This document shows positions 51,576-60,835 of a stretch of DNA of 64,000 bases, one piece after another. The stretch lies in the NCBI GenBank assembly GCA_021815405.1, contig JAKAGV010000015.1, positions 103,860-167,859 on the forward strand, read 5' to 3'. Numbering within the stretch: the first letter of the stretch is position 1; each line of letters opens with the position of its first letter. The DNA is from Bacteroidota bacterium (lineage in GTDB: Bacteria; Bacteroidota; Ignavibacteria; Ignavibacteriales; Ignavibacteriaceae). The notes under the pieces are model-generated. The model saw only the letters and a program-made list of their open reading frames with translations. It did not search any database and was not told the origin of the DNA. Both the position numbers and the translations under genes were made by a program.

Positions 51576-53459
51576 ATGAACTACTTATTTATCGCACTCG
51601 GTTTCTTCATATTAGGATTTATCCTAACATTTTCAAGAAGACTAAGTTACTTGGCTGCACTTGCCGGTTCGGTCTATGTTTTCATTGCCGGCGTTACGTC
51701 GCTAAACATTCCGCAAGTTTCAGCCGCTTATTATTTATTGCCTCATATTTCCATCGGGCTCAATATAGATAGAACCACAAGTTTATTTTTCATTGTTTCC
51801 TCAATCTCATTTGCAGCTTTATCTTTTTACTCATTTGATTTCGGAAGGCTATTCAGCAGAAAAATGGGATTGTTTTTTAACCTTGCCCTGTTTGGGATGG
51901 TGCTTGTAATGTCAGCGGCAGATTCAATAGTATTTATTATTGGATGGGAGCTAATGACAATAGCTCTTACTTTTCAGATTCTCGAAAGACGCAACACAAT
52001 GACTGAAGCATTCCAATTCCTTGCTTTCGGCGAGGCTTCAACTATGTTTTTACTTCTTGGGTTTGCAGCTTTATATTTTACAAACAATTCCTTTTCTTTA
52101 ATAAATATCTCTCACGCAAGCACATTGTTTTTAGTTTTAACTACTCTCGGCTTCATAATCAAAATGGATATTTTCCCATTTCATACATGGATTATCGGAG
52201 CTTATTCAAAAGCGCCTTCACACACAGCAGCAATGCTTAGTGCGCCATTAACCTTAATGGGAGTTTACGGCTTAGTAAGGGTAATATCAATTTCCGGTTC
52301 TACAAAATGGTGGGGAATTGCAGTTCTTGTCCTTGGTGCCGTTTCAGCTTTCTGGGGTGCAATGTTTTCATCTGCGGAAAGAAGTGTTAAAAAGCTGCCC
52401 GCATATTCCACAGTTGAAAATAATGGAATGATTTTAACAGCGCTTGGATTAAGCGCAATCGCTTCATTTTATTCTGCAAATAAAGGTGTTGAAACACTTG
52501 CAGACTTCGCATTCCTTGCTGCTTTGTTCATCGCTTTTTCTCATACTATAGCAAAGACGCTTTTATTTATTTCCGTTGGACATGCAAAAGAAGCATTGCA
52601 AAAAGAAGATATTGATTTAGTACGCGGCATCTGGAGGAATGTCGGCAAACTTCCGGCATTTGGAATTCTAACTTCCGGTTTATCATTTAGCGCCTTCCCA
52701 CCCACTATTGGTTTTGTAGGCGAATGGATGATACTTGAAGCATTGTTTCAATCTTATAAATTTATGAATAACGTTGACAGAATTATTGCAGCTTTTGCCG
52801 GAATAATGGTAGCTTTGGCAATTGGTCTAGCAACTTTTGCAATGGTAAAGCTAATAGGCTACACTGCTCTCGGTCCCGACCACGGAGAAAAAGCACATAA
52901 ATTTCCTTCAAGCGCGATGAAAATTTCCGAAATATTTCTGATACTTTTATTATTTATTGGCGGAATATTTTCTCCTTACTTAATTCAGCTTTTAGGCTAC
53001 GGAAAATTTCTCAGCGGATTATTAGCCGTTCCGGATCCGTTATTGATAGTATCTGCTCAGCCTATTTTCGGAGTACTCTCCCCGACAATGCTCACGGTTG
53101 TAATCATTTTCCTAATAATTATTCCGCTTTTATTTTTTGTGTTCGGCAAAAAGAAAGTTAGAAAAGTTGATGCATGGAATGGCGCGCTGCCATTAAGTGA
53201 AGAAGAATATTATACTGTACCCGCATATTCTTTTACACTCGAATATATTTTAAGAAGCGTTTTTAGAATGAAGGAAAAAAGAGAAGGTTATATAACAGAG
53301 GTACAAAACAAAGATATTGCCGAATATATATATGAATTCATCGGGAAAACAATCGATAAAATAAGCACCGCGATTGGAAGAATAATAATGAACGGAAGAA
53401 TATCACTTTATATTTTGTACATATTTATTTTATTTCTTCTTGTATTTTTATTTATATGA
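51576..53459 (+). CDS. Antiporter-like membrane subunit (HyfB/NuoL-type)
   Basis: The 627-residue protein has about 16 TM helices. Marks are FIIGWELMTIALTFQI (helix 5 Glu), FPFHTWIIGAYSKAPSHTAAMLSAPLTLMG (Lys/His helices) and AYSTVENNGMILTALG. A long C-terminal extension with an extra helix at the very end (ILYIFILFLLVFLFI) is like the lateral-helix arm of NuoL/HyfB. It is the sixth gene of the fluoride-switched operon. Together with the other antiporter-like subunit it gives this complex two possible ion channels but no electron-transfer subunit; no ferredoxin-like (HyfH) gene is present. Confidence 0.86.
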   Translation: MNYLFIALGFFILGFILTFSRRLSYLAALAGSVYVFIAGVTSLNIPQVSAAYYLLPHISIGLNIDRTTSLFFIVSSISFAALSFYSFDFGRLFSRKMGLFFNLALFGMVLVMSAADSIVFIIGWELMTIALTFQILERRNTMTEAFQFLAFGEASTMFLLLGFAALYFTNNSFSLINISHASTLFLVLTTLGFIIKMDIFPFHTWIIGAYSKAPSHTAAMLSAPLTLMGVYGLVRVISISGSTKWWGIAVLVLGAVSAFWGAMFSSAERSVKKLPAYSTVENNGMILTALGLSAIASFYSANKGVETLADFAFLAALFIAFSHTIAKTLLFISVGHAKEALQKEDIDLVRGIWRNVGKLPAFGILTSGLSFSAFPPTIGFVGEWMILEALFQSYKFMNNVDRIIAAFAGIMVALAIGLATFAMVKLIGYTALGPDHGEKAHKFPSSAMKISEIFLILLLFIGGIFSPYLIQLLGYGKFLSGLLAVPDPLLIVSAQPIFGVLSPTMLTVVIIFLIIIPLLFFVFGKKKVRKVDAWNGALPLSEEEYYTVPAYSFTLEYILRSVFRMKEKREGYITEVQNKDIAEYIYEFIGKTIDKISTAIGRIIMNGRISLYILYIFILFLLVFLFI

Positions 53460-53613
53460 TCGCAGAGCTTTTATATTATAATTTAAATCGTGCAATATTA
53501 GTGTATAAAAATTAGAAACTTTAGGTTGAAGAGAACACCAAAAATTCCAGGAGAAGAGGCACTATTTATGCTATGCCTCAAATATTACTTGTAAAAACAA
53601 TTGGAAAAAGGAA

Positions 53614-54777
53614 TTGGAAAAATTTGCTTTAGTCGGCGGCATTATAATTACCCCATTTCGAGAAGTAAAAGATGGAATAATAATAATAGAAGGAGACAAA
53701 ATTTCAGAACTGGGTAAAGCCGGTGATTTTAAACTACCTGATAATATTAAAAAGGTCAACGTAAGCGGGAAAATAATCTGCCCCGGGTTTGTAGATCTAT
53801 TGGTACACGGCGGAAGCGGATTCGGTTTTGCAGATGATAAAATAGATAGCATAGAGAAAGTAGCAAATTATTTTTTGCAGCACGGATCTACTTCTATGCT
53901 TGCCTCACTTTTTGCGAAACCGGAAAAATTATTATTGAAAGACTTAAGAAGATTAGCCGACTACATTGAAAGCCACCCCGGCTCAAATATTCGTGGAATT
54001 CATATGGAAGGACCATACTTAAACAAGCAACTTAAGGGAGCGATGAATGCTAATTATTTATGGCAACCTACCGTTCAATCATGGAACAAACTATGGGATG
54101 CTTCAAAAGGATATATTAAGATCATGACAATAGCACCCGAATTACCCGGCGCCTCTTTAGTTATGCGAGCTGCTGCTCAGCAAGGTGTCGTTTTATCAAT
54201 CGGGCATTCTATGGCTACGTATGACGAAGTAGAAGTTGCAATTGATAATGGCGCTGCTCATGTTACTCATATTTTTAATGCAATGAGTCCTTTTCACCAT
54301 CGTGAGCCGGGAATTATTTTAAGCTCCCTGCTGAGAAATGAATTAAAAATTGAATTGATTGCAGATACGATGCATGTTCATCCGGCAGTTATGGAACTGC
54401 TTCTAAAATTAAAAGGTGCAAACGGCATTATTTTAGTTTCAGACTCTATTAGAGCTGGCGGGATGCACGAAGGCGAATATGAATTTGCCGATCAAAAGGT
54501 ATATATGAAAGCCAAAAAGGCGTACCTTGCAGATGGTACTCTTGCTGGAAGCACCCTTACTTTAAATATGGCAGTAAAAAACATGGTGGAAACAGCAAAT
54601 GCTAAATTAACCGATGCAGTTAGAATGTCTTCTCTTAACGGCGCAAAGGTAATAGATCTTGAACATAAAAAGGGCATTTTAGCTGTGGGAAAGGATGCCG
54701 ACATTGTAATATTAAATAGTGAATATGAGGTTGAGGCAACAATATTAGGAGGTGAACTAATATACAAAAAAACTTGA
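53614..54777 (+). CDS. nagA: N-acetylglucosamine-6-phosphate deacetylase
   Basis: The 387-residue amidohydrolase removes acetate from GlcNAc-6-P in amino-sugar recycling. Signs: ICPGFVDLLVHGGSGFGFAD (metal His), GIHMEGPYL with the Glu ligand, SIGHSMATYDEV, AAHVTHIFNAMSPFHHREPG, and VSDSIRAGG. Length fits the family. The likely start is TTG 53614 with AAAAAGGAA just ahead; no ATG is in frame near the conserved N-terminus. It follows the hydrogenase-like operon by 155 bp with no aptamer of its own, so any link to fluoride is unproven. Confidence 0.88.
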   Translation: MEKFALVGGIIITPFREVKDGIIIIEGDKISELGKAGDFKLPDNIKKVNVSGKIICPGFVDLLVHGGSGFGFADDKIDSIEKVANYFLQHGSTSMLASLFAKPEKLLLKDLRRLADYIESHPGSNIRGIHMEGPYLNKQLKGAMNANYLWQPTVQSWNKLWDASKGYIKIMTIAPELPGASLVMRAAAQQGVVLSIGHSMATYDEVEVAIDNGAAHVTHIFNAMSPFHHREPGIILSSLLRNELKIELIADTMHVHPAVMELLLKLKGANGIILVSDSIRAGGMHEGEYEFADQKVYMKAKKAYLADGTLAGSTLTLNMAVKNMVETANAKLTDAVRMSSLNGAKVIDLEHKKGILAVGKDADIVILNSEYEVEATILGGELIYKKT

Positions 54778-54889
54778 CTCTTCATTCTGCAAAGTACTTC
54801 AGTTGAGGTATGACTTTCTAATTATTCATTTTAGAAAATTATTTCTTTTGCAAGTATTTTAAAGTGCTGATGTGTTTGATGATAATTAT

Positions 54890-56089
54890 AAATTTACCTG
54901 TGTTGATAGATTTCTTTGATACGTAAAATATGATAAACAATCCGATGAAGGATATTCAACCTTTCCAAGTACGGCAAGTAAAAAAAGTCTTAGCTGCAGG
55001 TCTTAAAGACGCGCATATGGATGATGGGGCTTATAGTAACACTACCATCTAATTTTTCGAAAAATATTCCTGCCATTGCTTTTATTGCATACATTGAAAC
55101 TTCCACTGCTGTATCTAGTTTAAATGTTAATACCGTTTCCCAAAAAAATTATCGAGGAGATGACATTACATTTATGAATGATCCCAGCCAGGTAATTAAA
55201 GTTGATGAAAATCCTGACCTTGCAAATATGTTTGAGCACGATATCATTACAACCGACGGTACAACTTTACTCGGCGCAGATAACAAAGCTGGCGTTTCTG
55301 AAATAATAGGCACAGCAAATTATTTAATTACCCACCATGAAATAAAGCATGAGACAATAAAAGTATGCTTTATACCAGATGAGGAAGTCAGCAATGGTAC
55401 AGAAAAAATTGATTTGAAAAAGCTCGACGCAAAATATGACTGTTGACGGTTAGAGTTACGGTGAAGTTGAGTAAGAGACTTTCTGCGCAGATGCCGTTAC
55501 TTTAAAATTCTATGGCAAAAACAATCATCCCGGCTATGCAAAAGATAAAATAATGAATGCCATAAAGATTAGTGCTCGTTTCATAGAAATTATTCCTAAA
55601 TACAGAATGTTTCCGGAAACAATTGAAGACAAAGAAGGATTTATCCATTGTTCAGGTTATGAAGGCAATGAAGAACTTTCAACTCTAAAATTTATTATTA
55701 GAGATTTTGAAGTTTCTAAGCTACAATTCTATCAAGATTTCCTTAAAGAAATTGCACAGAAAACTATGATTAAATATCCCAGCGCGCATTTCGAATTTGA
55801 AGTTACCGAGCAATATAGAAATATGACGTAAGTTCTTGACAAGCATCCTCAGGTTGTAGATTTTGGTATCGAAGCCATGAAGAGATTAGGTATTCAGTCT
55901 ATCATGCATCCTATCAGAGGCAGTACCGATGGCTCAAGGCTTTCATTTATGGGCTTGTTAACTCCCAATATTTTTACCGGTGAAAATAGTTATCACTCAA
56001 AACTTGAATGGATTTCTGTTCAAGACATTAAAACCGCAGTTAATGTAATTGTTACCCTTGCACAAATCTGGGATGGTAAAACAGTATAA
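54890..56089 (+). pseudogene. pepT: Decayed peptidase T (tripeptidase) gene
   Basis: Pieces of peptidase T occur in order in different frames: CVDRFL-stop-YVKYDKQSDEGYSTFPST (from about 54899), AFIAYIETSTAVSS and TTDGTTLLGADNKAGVSEI (55021-55446 frame), YGKNNHPGYAKDKIMNAI (about 55510-55570), and IRGSTDGSRLSFMGLLTPNIF (up to 56089). There are at least two in-frame stops and two or more frameshifts, and the metal-ligand block AHMDTS has become AYIETS. The gene is dead. It is not within a visible operon. Confidence 0.85.
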
Positions 56090-56134
56090 GCTGTAAATTG
56101 ATATGCCGTTTATGCCCTATGTCATTGAAAAAGT

Positions 56135-56163
56135 TTGGTTGTAGACCATATAAATTTTATATT
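56135..56163 (+). promoter_or_regulatory. Sigma-70-like promoter of the metallophosphatase operon
   Basis: TTGGTT, a 17-base spacer and TATATT. The predicted start is about six bases further on, at the first base of the fluoride aptamer. Confidence 0.62.
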
Positions 56164-56169
56164 TGTACA

Positions 56170-56222
56170 AGCGATGGAGTTCGTTTGGTATTCCCTTCAT
56201 TAAAGGAATTAATAACTCCTAC
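56170..56222 (+). promoter_or_regulatory. Fluoride riboswitch (crcB motif) before the metallophosphatase operon
   Basis: It begins AGCGATGGAGTTCGTTTG, has an inner TTCC...GGAA stem, and ends AATTAATAACTCCTAC. GGAGTT and AACTCC can pair as in other members. The aptamer is 53 bases, a typical compact size, and feeds straight into a terminator hairpin. Confidence 0.9.
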
Positions 56223-56258
56223 TTAATTAAGTGTTTGATTAATAAAGTAGGAGTTTTT
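56213..56258 (+). terminator. Terminator of the metallophosphatase fluoride switch
   Basis: AACTCCTACTTaATTAA pairs with TTAATaAAGTAGGAGTT, followed by TTTTAAT. The 5' arm is the aptamer's 3' strand, so binding fluoride should block termination and let the operon be read. Confidence 0.85.
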
Positions 56259-56287
56259 AATGCTCCTACCAGAAAGTAAATTACTCA

Positions 56288-56992
56288 ATGAAAATTTTAA
56301 TTGTCTCCGATATACATGCAAATCTACCAGCTCTGCAAGCGGTCCTGGATAAAGATGGAGATTTTGACCAACTATTATTTCTCGGCGATCTTGTTGACTA
56401 TGGACCAAATCCAAAGGAATGCGTAAAATTCATTAGAGAAAATGCAAATTACTATGTACGTGGCAACCACGATAACGCACTTGGTTATGGAGTTGACTGC
56501 AACTGCATGGGAACATTTCGAGAATATTCAATAGCAACCCGCGAATGGCATAAGACTTTGCTTGATGAAAATGATATCCGTTTTTTAAGAAACATGCCTA
56601 CAATAGATTCATTCCAGCTTGACAATCCGGCTGACGGCTATGAAGAAACCTCAATCTACATGGCTCATGCTTCGCCGCAAGGAGATATGTTTAAGTATTT
56701 AAATCAAGATGAAATTGGCGGAGAGCTTAATGGAATTGTTGCTGAATATATTCTCGTTGGTCATACTCATGTTCAGTATAAAAAAAAGATGGATTATGAA
56801 ATGATTGTCAATCCCGGCAGCGTTGGACTTTCACGCGACGGCGGACAAGCTTGCTATGCAGTTTTTGAAGGCAACGAAATTCATTTAAAGCGAATAGATT
56901 ACGATGTTGAAAAGACAATTTCTGACTTAATGAAGAGCCCGGTTTCGCAATCAGTTAAAGAAGGTTTGAAAAAAGTTTTATTGCATAAATAG
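56288..56992 (+). CDS. Calcineurin-like metallophosphoesterase
   Basis: The 234-residue cytosolic enzyme has the full metal site: ILIVSDIHANLPAL (DxH), FLGDLVDYGP (GDxxD), VRGNHDNAL (GNHD), MAHASPQG and LVGHTHVQY (GHTH), then NPGSVGLSRDGG. This matches YfcE/ApaH-like phosphodiesterases with two metal ions. Fluoride binds such bimetal sites, which could explain its induction. First gene behind a fluoride riboswitch, followed 13 bp later by a DUF6062-like gene. Confidence 0.9.
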   Translation: MKILIVSDIHANLPALQAVLDKDGDFDQLLFLGDLVDYGPNPKECVKFIRENANYYVRGNHDNALGYGVDCNCMGTFREYSIATREWHKTLLDENDIRFLRNMPTIDSFQLDNPADGYEETSIYMAHASPQGDMFKYLNQDEIGGELNGIVAEYILVGHTHVQYKKKMDYEMIVNPGSVGLSRDGGQACYAVFEGNEIHLKRIDYDVEKTISDLMKSPVSQSVKEGLKKVLLHK

Positions 56993-57005
56993 CAGAAGAT
57001 AAAAT

Positions 57006-57662
57006 ATGCTTTTTGCAACAGATAAATCTAAACACGATAAATTTTCAGGATACAATGAACTGCTTGCTGCCTTTAAACTTGATGGCTGTGCAATTTGTCA
57101 GATAGTAAAATCCTCCTCTCAAAAGTATATTGAATCGTTATTATTTGAAAAAATAACCGAGGCACAGACTATTCAAAAAATTAGAAGTTCTTACGGTTTT
57201 TGTGCCGCTCATTCACAGTTGCTCATTAAAACCGGAGATGCTCTAGGCAATTCTTTAATTTTTAAAGGAGTCTTACTCGAACTTCTAAATAATTTATACC
57301 ATAGTAATTTGGATAAATTCAGCAAAAGATCCGGGTGTCTTGCTTGTGCGGCTGCCGAAAAAGAAGTTGAACGAACGGCAAATATATTTTATCATTTTTA
57401 TAAAGAAGACGAATTTATATGCGAATTTCAAAAGTCTAATGGACTTTGCCTTAATCATTTTCTTTTTATATATAATAAATTAGATGATGAGACTTTGAAA
57501 GATAAACTAGCTAAATTTCATATAGAAAAAATTAAATATTTAATTGGTCACCTTGATGAATTAATAAGGAAGCATGATTCTCAGTTTACGGGCGAGAAAA
57601 TCTCTCCCGATGAAACCAAAGCCTGGCTTAAAGCAATTAAATTTACAAGTGGAATAACTTGA
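57006..57662 (+). CDS. DUF6062-like cysteine-rich protein, second copy
   Basis: The 218-residue protein has two halves, each with CxxC and later GxCxxH: DGCAICQIV and GFCAAHSQLL in the first; SGCLACAAA and GLCLNHFLFI in the second. The same pattern occurs in the gene at 32945, and both are within fluoride-switched units. The eight ligands suggest two zinc or Fe-S sites. Helices between the ligands are long. No catalytic motif can be seen. The start ATG 57006 lies 13 bp after the metallophosphatase stop, so they share a transcript. Confidence 0.72.
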   Translation: MLFATDKSKHDKFSGYNELLAAFKLDGCAICQIVKSSSQKYIESLLFEKITEAQTIQKIRSSYGFCAAHSQLLIKTGDALGNSLIFKGVLLELLNNLYHSNLDKFSKRSGCLACAAAEKEVERTANIFYHFYKEDEFICEFQKSNGLCLNHFLFIYNKLDDETLKDKLAKFHIEKIKYLIGHLDELIRKHDSQFTGEKISPDETKAWLKAIKFTSGIT

Positions 57663-57690
57663 AAAGTATGTCATTTGTTTGGAGAACGTG

Positions 57691-58017
57691 ATGACCTTTT
57701 TCTGCACAAACTGCTGGAAAGAAATAGATAGAAGTACTGATGTTTGTCCGCATTGCGGCAAAAAGCAATCGGAGCTTGGACAAGAACCTTTCGTAAAGAA
57801 ACTTATCCGGGCATTAAAGCATCCGGAACCATCAACACCGGTTAGAGCCGCTGAAATATTAGGCGAACTGAAAGCAGAAGAAGCTTTGCCTTATTTAATT
57901 GAATTGACTAAACATAGTAAGGACCCTTTTATTGTTAAGGCTGCCATAAGCAGCATCAAAAAAATAAAAGACACAAATTACATAAATAATTATGAGCAAC
58001 AATTCAAAATTCCATAA
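57691..58017 (+). CDS. Zinc-ribbon plus HEAT-repeat protein
   Basis: The 108-residue protein starts at ATG 57691 (GGAG seven bases ahead). It has an N-terminal zinc ribbon, FCTNCWKEIDRSTDVCPHCGKK (CxxC...CxxC; residues about 5-25), then two HEAT-like helical repeats (PVRAAEILGELKAEEALPYL; DPFIVKAAISSIKKIKD). Such proteins act as adaptors. Its end overlaps the start of the dynamin-like gene by 26 bases, which argues for coupled translation. No specific partner is known. Confidence 0.72.
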   Translation: MTFFCTNCWKEIDRSTDVCPHCGKKQSELGQEPFVKKLIRALKHPEPSTPVRAAEILGELKAEEALPYLIELTKHSKDPFIVKAAISSIKKIKDTNYINNYEQQFKIP

Positions 58018-59746
58018 TAATTTTAACGAGCTTCTTTGCCTATCGCAAAAGTACAAGCTTGAACTTTTTATCCCTGATATAAAGGAAGAGATAAACCGCA
58101 TAAAAGAAGAGCAGCTTTATCTCGTAGTTCTTGGGCAATTTAAACGCGGCAAGAGTACCTTGATAAATGCTTTGATTGGAGAAGATATTCTTCCTTCTGC
58201 AGTATTGCCTCTAACTTCTATTGTAACACTAATAAAATACGGTGTTGAAAAAAATATAAAAGTTACCTTTGAGGATGATAATAGTCTTTTTATTCCGAAC
58301 TCCGAACTATATGGTTTTATTACTGAATCCGGTAATCCATCAAATGAAAAAAAGGTAAGGCTTGTCGAAATATTTTATCCATCCGAATTTCTGCAGGATG
58401 GAATTGTTTTAATCGATACTCCCGGCATAGGTTCGATGTTTCTCCATAATACCAAATCCACTGAGAGTTTTATTCCTAAGATTGACGCAGCACTATTTGT
58501 TCTTTCCGTGGACCCGCCAATAACAGAAACCGAATTCAAGTTTTATGAAGAAATACGTAATTATACCGATAAATTTATCTTAGTAATGAATAAGATTGAT
58601 TTGATCAAACAAACCGATCTTAAAGAAATATACTCTTATACTGAAAATATTTTCTTAAAATCAAATCATAATGTAAAAGTAAACATATTTTCTGTATCGG
58701 CTAAAAATGCTCTCGAAGCTAAACTCGAGCATGATTCATCAAAGTTTATTTTGTCTGGATTTAAAGAACTTGAAAATGGTATTAAGTCATCAATCAAATC
58801 CGAGAAGCACTTAATTCTTCAAAACAATCTTCAGAAAAAATTAGACCGGTTTGCTTCGCGGTTATCCTTTTCGCTTGAGCTTGAAATGAACGCATTAAAA
58901 ACTCCTGTTAACGTCTTTGAAGATAAAATAAAGAAGTTCAATTATGAGATGGATAAAATTTTGCTCGAGAAGAAGTCCGAACTCTATAAGTTTAACGGAA
59001 AGGTTAATGATTTAATTGCCTGGCTTGATGATGAAATAAGAGATTTCAATAAAGCCCAGTCGAAATCTATTTATAATTCCGTCGCCGGGTATATTATGTC
59101 TTTACATAATCCAGCCAAGCCCGCTCTGCTTAATCTTGCAAAAGAATATTTCGCTTCAAAATTGTCTTCCGATTTTGAGGCATGGAGATTAAAGTTTGAA
59201 TCAAACCTGTTCGAAAAATATCTGGATATTGTAAAGGATTCGACATCAAACATTAACGGCTTAATCAAAAAGCTCACTGAAATCTCATCAGGATTGTTTG
59301 ATGTTTCATCTCCTCTTATGCTTGAAGAAATTACTTTTGAAACGCCGTCAAAGTTTATTTACCGTACAAAAGACGAACCTCTTTTTCTCGAAATTGATAT
59401 GCTCAAAATACTTCCCTACTTCCTGCCGCGGAATGTTTTGACTAAACTTATTTTATCCAAAATGAAAAATGAAGTCGAAGAAAAGACTATGGTAAACTCC
59501 GGCAGCATTTCCGGATTTTACAGAATGTCAATTTCAGAAGCAGCGCTTAAATTCAAATACGAGATGGATGCAAAGATTGATCAAATTATTTTCTACATAA
59601 ACTCTGTAATCACATCAGCATTAAAAAATAAAGATCTAAGTGAAGAACTGATAGCTCCGCGTCTGAACGAGATTGAGAGCGACCTTAATTCACTAAATTC
59701 ATTAAAATTAATTGAGAGTTCAGAACCTTCAAACTTGTCTACCTAA
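57992..59746 (+). CDS. Dynamin-family GTPase (bacterial dynamin-like protein)
   Basis: The 584-residue protein has a dynamin-type GTPase domain (about 40-260): GQFKRGKSTLINALIG (P-loop), a switch-1 Thr in LPLTSIVTLI, LIDTPGIGS (switch 2) and VMNKIDLI (G4). A long helical stalk with coiled coils (about 270-560) follows. These proteins bend or guard membranes. GTPases are blocked by metal fluorides that mimic phosphate, so its place in a fluoride-switched operon is suggestive. It overlaps the zinc-ribbon gene by 26 bases. Confidence 0.85.
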   Translation: MSNNSKFHNNFNELLCLSQKYKLELFIPDIKEEINRIKEEQLYLVVLGQFKRGKSTLINALIGEDILPSAVLPLTSIVTLIKYGVEKNIKVTFEDDNSLFIPNSELYGFITESGNPSNEKKVRLVEIFYPSEFLQDGIVLIDTPGIGSMFLHNTKSTESFIPKIDAALFVLSVDPPITETEFKFYEEIRNYTDKFILVMNKIDLIKQTDLKEIYSYTENIFLKSNHNVKVNIFSVSAKNALEAKLEHDSSKFILSGFKELENGIKSSIKSEKHLILQNNLQKKLDRFASRLSFSLELEMNALKTPVNVFEDKIKKFNYEMDKILLEKKSELYKFNGKVNDLIAWLDDEIRDFNKAQSKSIYNSVAGYIMSLHNPAKPALLNLAKEYFASKLSSDFEAWRLKFESNLFEKYLDIVKDSTSNINGLIKKLTEISSGLFDVSSPLMLEEITFETPSKFIYRTKDEPLFLEIDMLKILPYFLPRNVLTKLILSKMKNEVEEKTMVNSGSISGFYRMSISEAALKFKYEMDAKIDQIIFYINSVITSALKNKDLSEELIAPRLNEIESDLNSLNSLKLIESSEPSNLST

Positions 59747-59831
59747 GAAGAGTCACCGTCTTAGAGCTAGAAAGTTCCAAAATTTGTAAGAATGATTCTT
59801 TACAAGTAATAATATTTTAAAGAAAAAGAAC

Positions 59832-60251
59832 ATGGACAATAAAAAAATACTTTCTGAAAACCACAGAAGAAGCCTTTCAGTCACCGCCAAGTTCATCGAA
59901 GAAGGATTGGATGAAGTTGAATCAGTGCTAAAGAATAGTTCAAATCATAAAGTTACTAACCTAGTGGAAAGGTCATATGATAACGAGACAAAAGAAAAAA
60001 TCTACGCAATAATTAAGGACATACAAGAAGTAAACAAAGAAATGTTTTCTGCCCTCTCATTAACTCCGCAAATTTCTTACGAAAGCCGTGTAGTTCAATC
60101 GCAAGCAGTTTACTTGTGGAGTATCCTAGTTGATAGCACTTCAAAAAAACTTTCCCGTTATGGCGACCTTACATCTGAACAAAGTAAATTGGTTGATGGT
60201 TATATTCAAAAGCTTCTTTTCTTGGTTGACAAGTTAAAAGAATTTAATTAA
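59832..60251 (+). CDS. Small helical protein of unknown function
   Basis: The 139-residue protein is nearly all helix ([31 protein letters not shown]-like region; [20 protein letters not shown]). It has no Cys, no signal and no motif I know. AAAGAAAAAGAAC precedes the ATG. It comes 85 bp after the dynamin-like gene in the same direction and may be its partner. Its last four bases overlap the end of the convergent ppa gene. Confidence 0.6.
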   Translation: MDNKKILSENHRRSLSVTAKFIEEGLDEVESVLKNSSNHKVTNLVERSYDNETKEKIYAIIKDIQEVNKEMFSALSLTPQISYESRVVQSQAVYLWSILVDSTSKKLSRYGDLTSEQSKLVDGYIQKLLFLVDKLKEFN

Positions 60252-60805
60252 GAATATAAATCCCCGTATTTTGAAATATACCTGTCTAAGCTCTCTTCTA
60301 TAATTTTAAAAGCAAATTCTTTCTCAAGGAATTCGTTCACTTGCACATGCTTATGTTCCAGCTTTTTGTAATCCTCAAAAAACCTTCTTAACTCCGTCAT
60401 TGTATGCGGTGGAAGTTCCGCTAAACTATTTATATAGTTTACCGCCATATCATTTTTTGCTACAGAAATAATTTTCTCATCTTTTTCATCATCATCAATC
60501 ATATGCATAACGCCAATTACCTTTGCTTCAATAATACTTAAAGGCTCTGCTTCAATAGAAGATATAACAAGAATATCAAGCGGGTCATCGTCGTCGGCTA
60601 TTGTGCGTGGAATAAATCCGTAATTTGCCGGATAATGCACGGCAGAGAATAATACCCTGTCGAGTCTTAACAAGCCGCTTTCTTTATCCAACTCATACTT
60701 TGCGTTTGAACCCTTAGTAATTTCTATCACTCCTTTTACAAATTCCGGTGTATTGTCACCTGTAGAAACGTCATGCCATGGATTATTTTTAAGTATCTCT
60801 TTCAT
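60248..60805 (-). CDS. ppa: Inorganic pyrophosphatase, family I
   Basis: The 185-residue soluble enzyme hydrolyses PPi with Mg2+. It has the family I signature [10 protein letters not shown], plus [16 protein letters not shown] and [13 protein letters not shown]. The start is ATG 60805 with a strong GAGGAGT before it; the frame continues upstream to 60889, but that part is the riboswitch leader. Fluoride strongly inhibits family I pyrophosphatases, so induction by fluoride makes sense. The stop overlaps the convergent gene's end. Confidence 0.95.
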   Translation of the reverse strand: MKEILKNNPWHDVSTGDNTPEFVKGVIEITKGSNAKYELDKESGLLRLDRVLFSAVHYPANYGFIPRTIADDDDPLDILVISSIEAEPLSIIEAKVIGVMHMIDDDEKDEKIISVAKNDMAVNYINSLAELPPHTMTELRRFFEDYKKLEHKHVQVNEFLEKEFAFKIIEESLDRYISKYGDLYS

Positions 60806-60808
60806 GTT

Positions 60809-60815
60809 ACTCCTC
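60809..60815 (-). promoter_or_regulatory. ppa: Shine-Dalgarno of ppa, target of the switch
   Basis: GAGGAGT lies three bases before the ATG. AGGAGT is complementary to ACTCCT in the aptamer's 3' strand (60839-60844), so unbound RNA can hide the ribosome site. Confidence 0.65.
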
Positions 60816-60835
60816 AAAGTTATAGTATATATTTT

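Noticed and set aside
46140..53459. True formate hydrogenlyase or group 4 [NiFe]-hydrogenase
   Set aside because: The Ni/Fe and Fe-S cysteines are missing and no ferredoxin, formate dehydrogenase or maturation genes are nearby.
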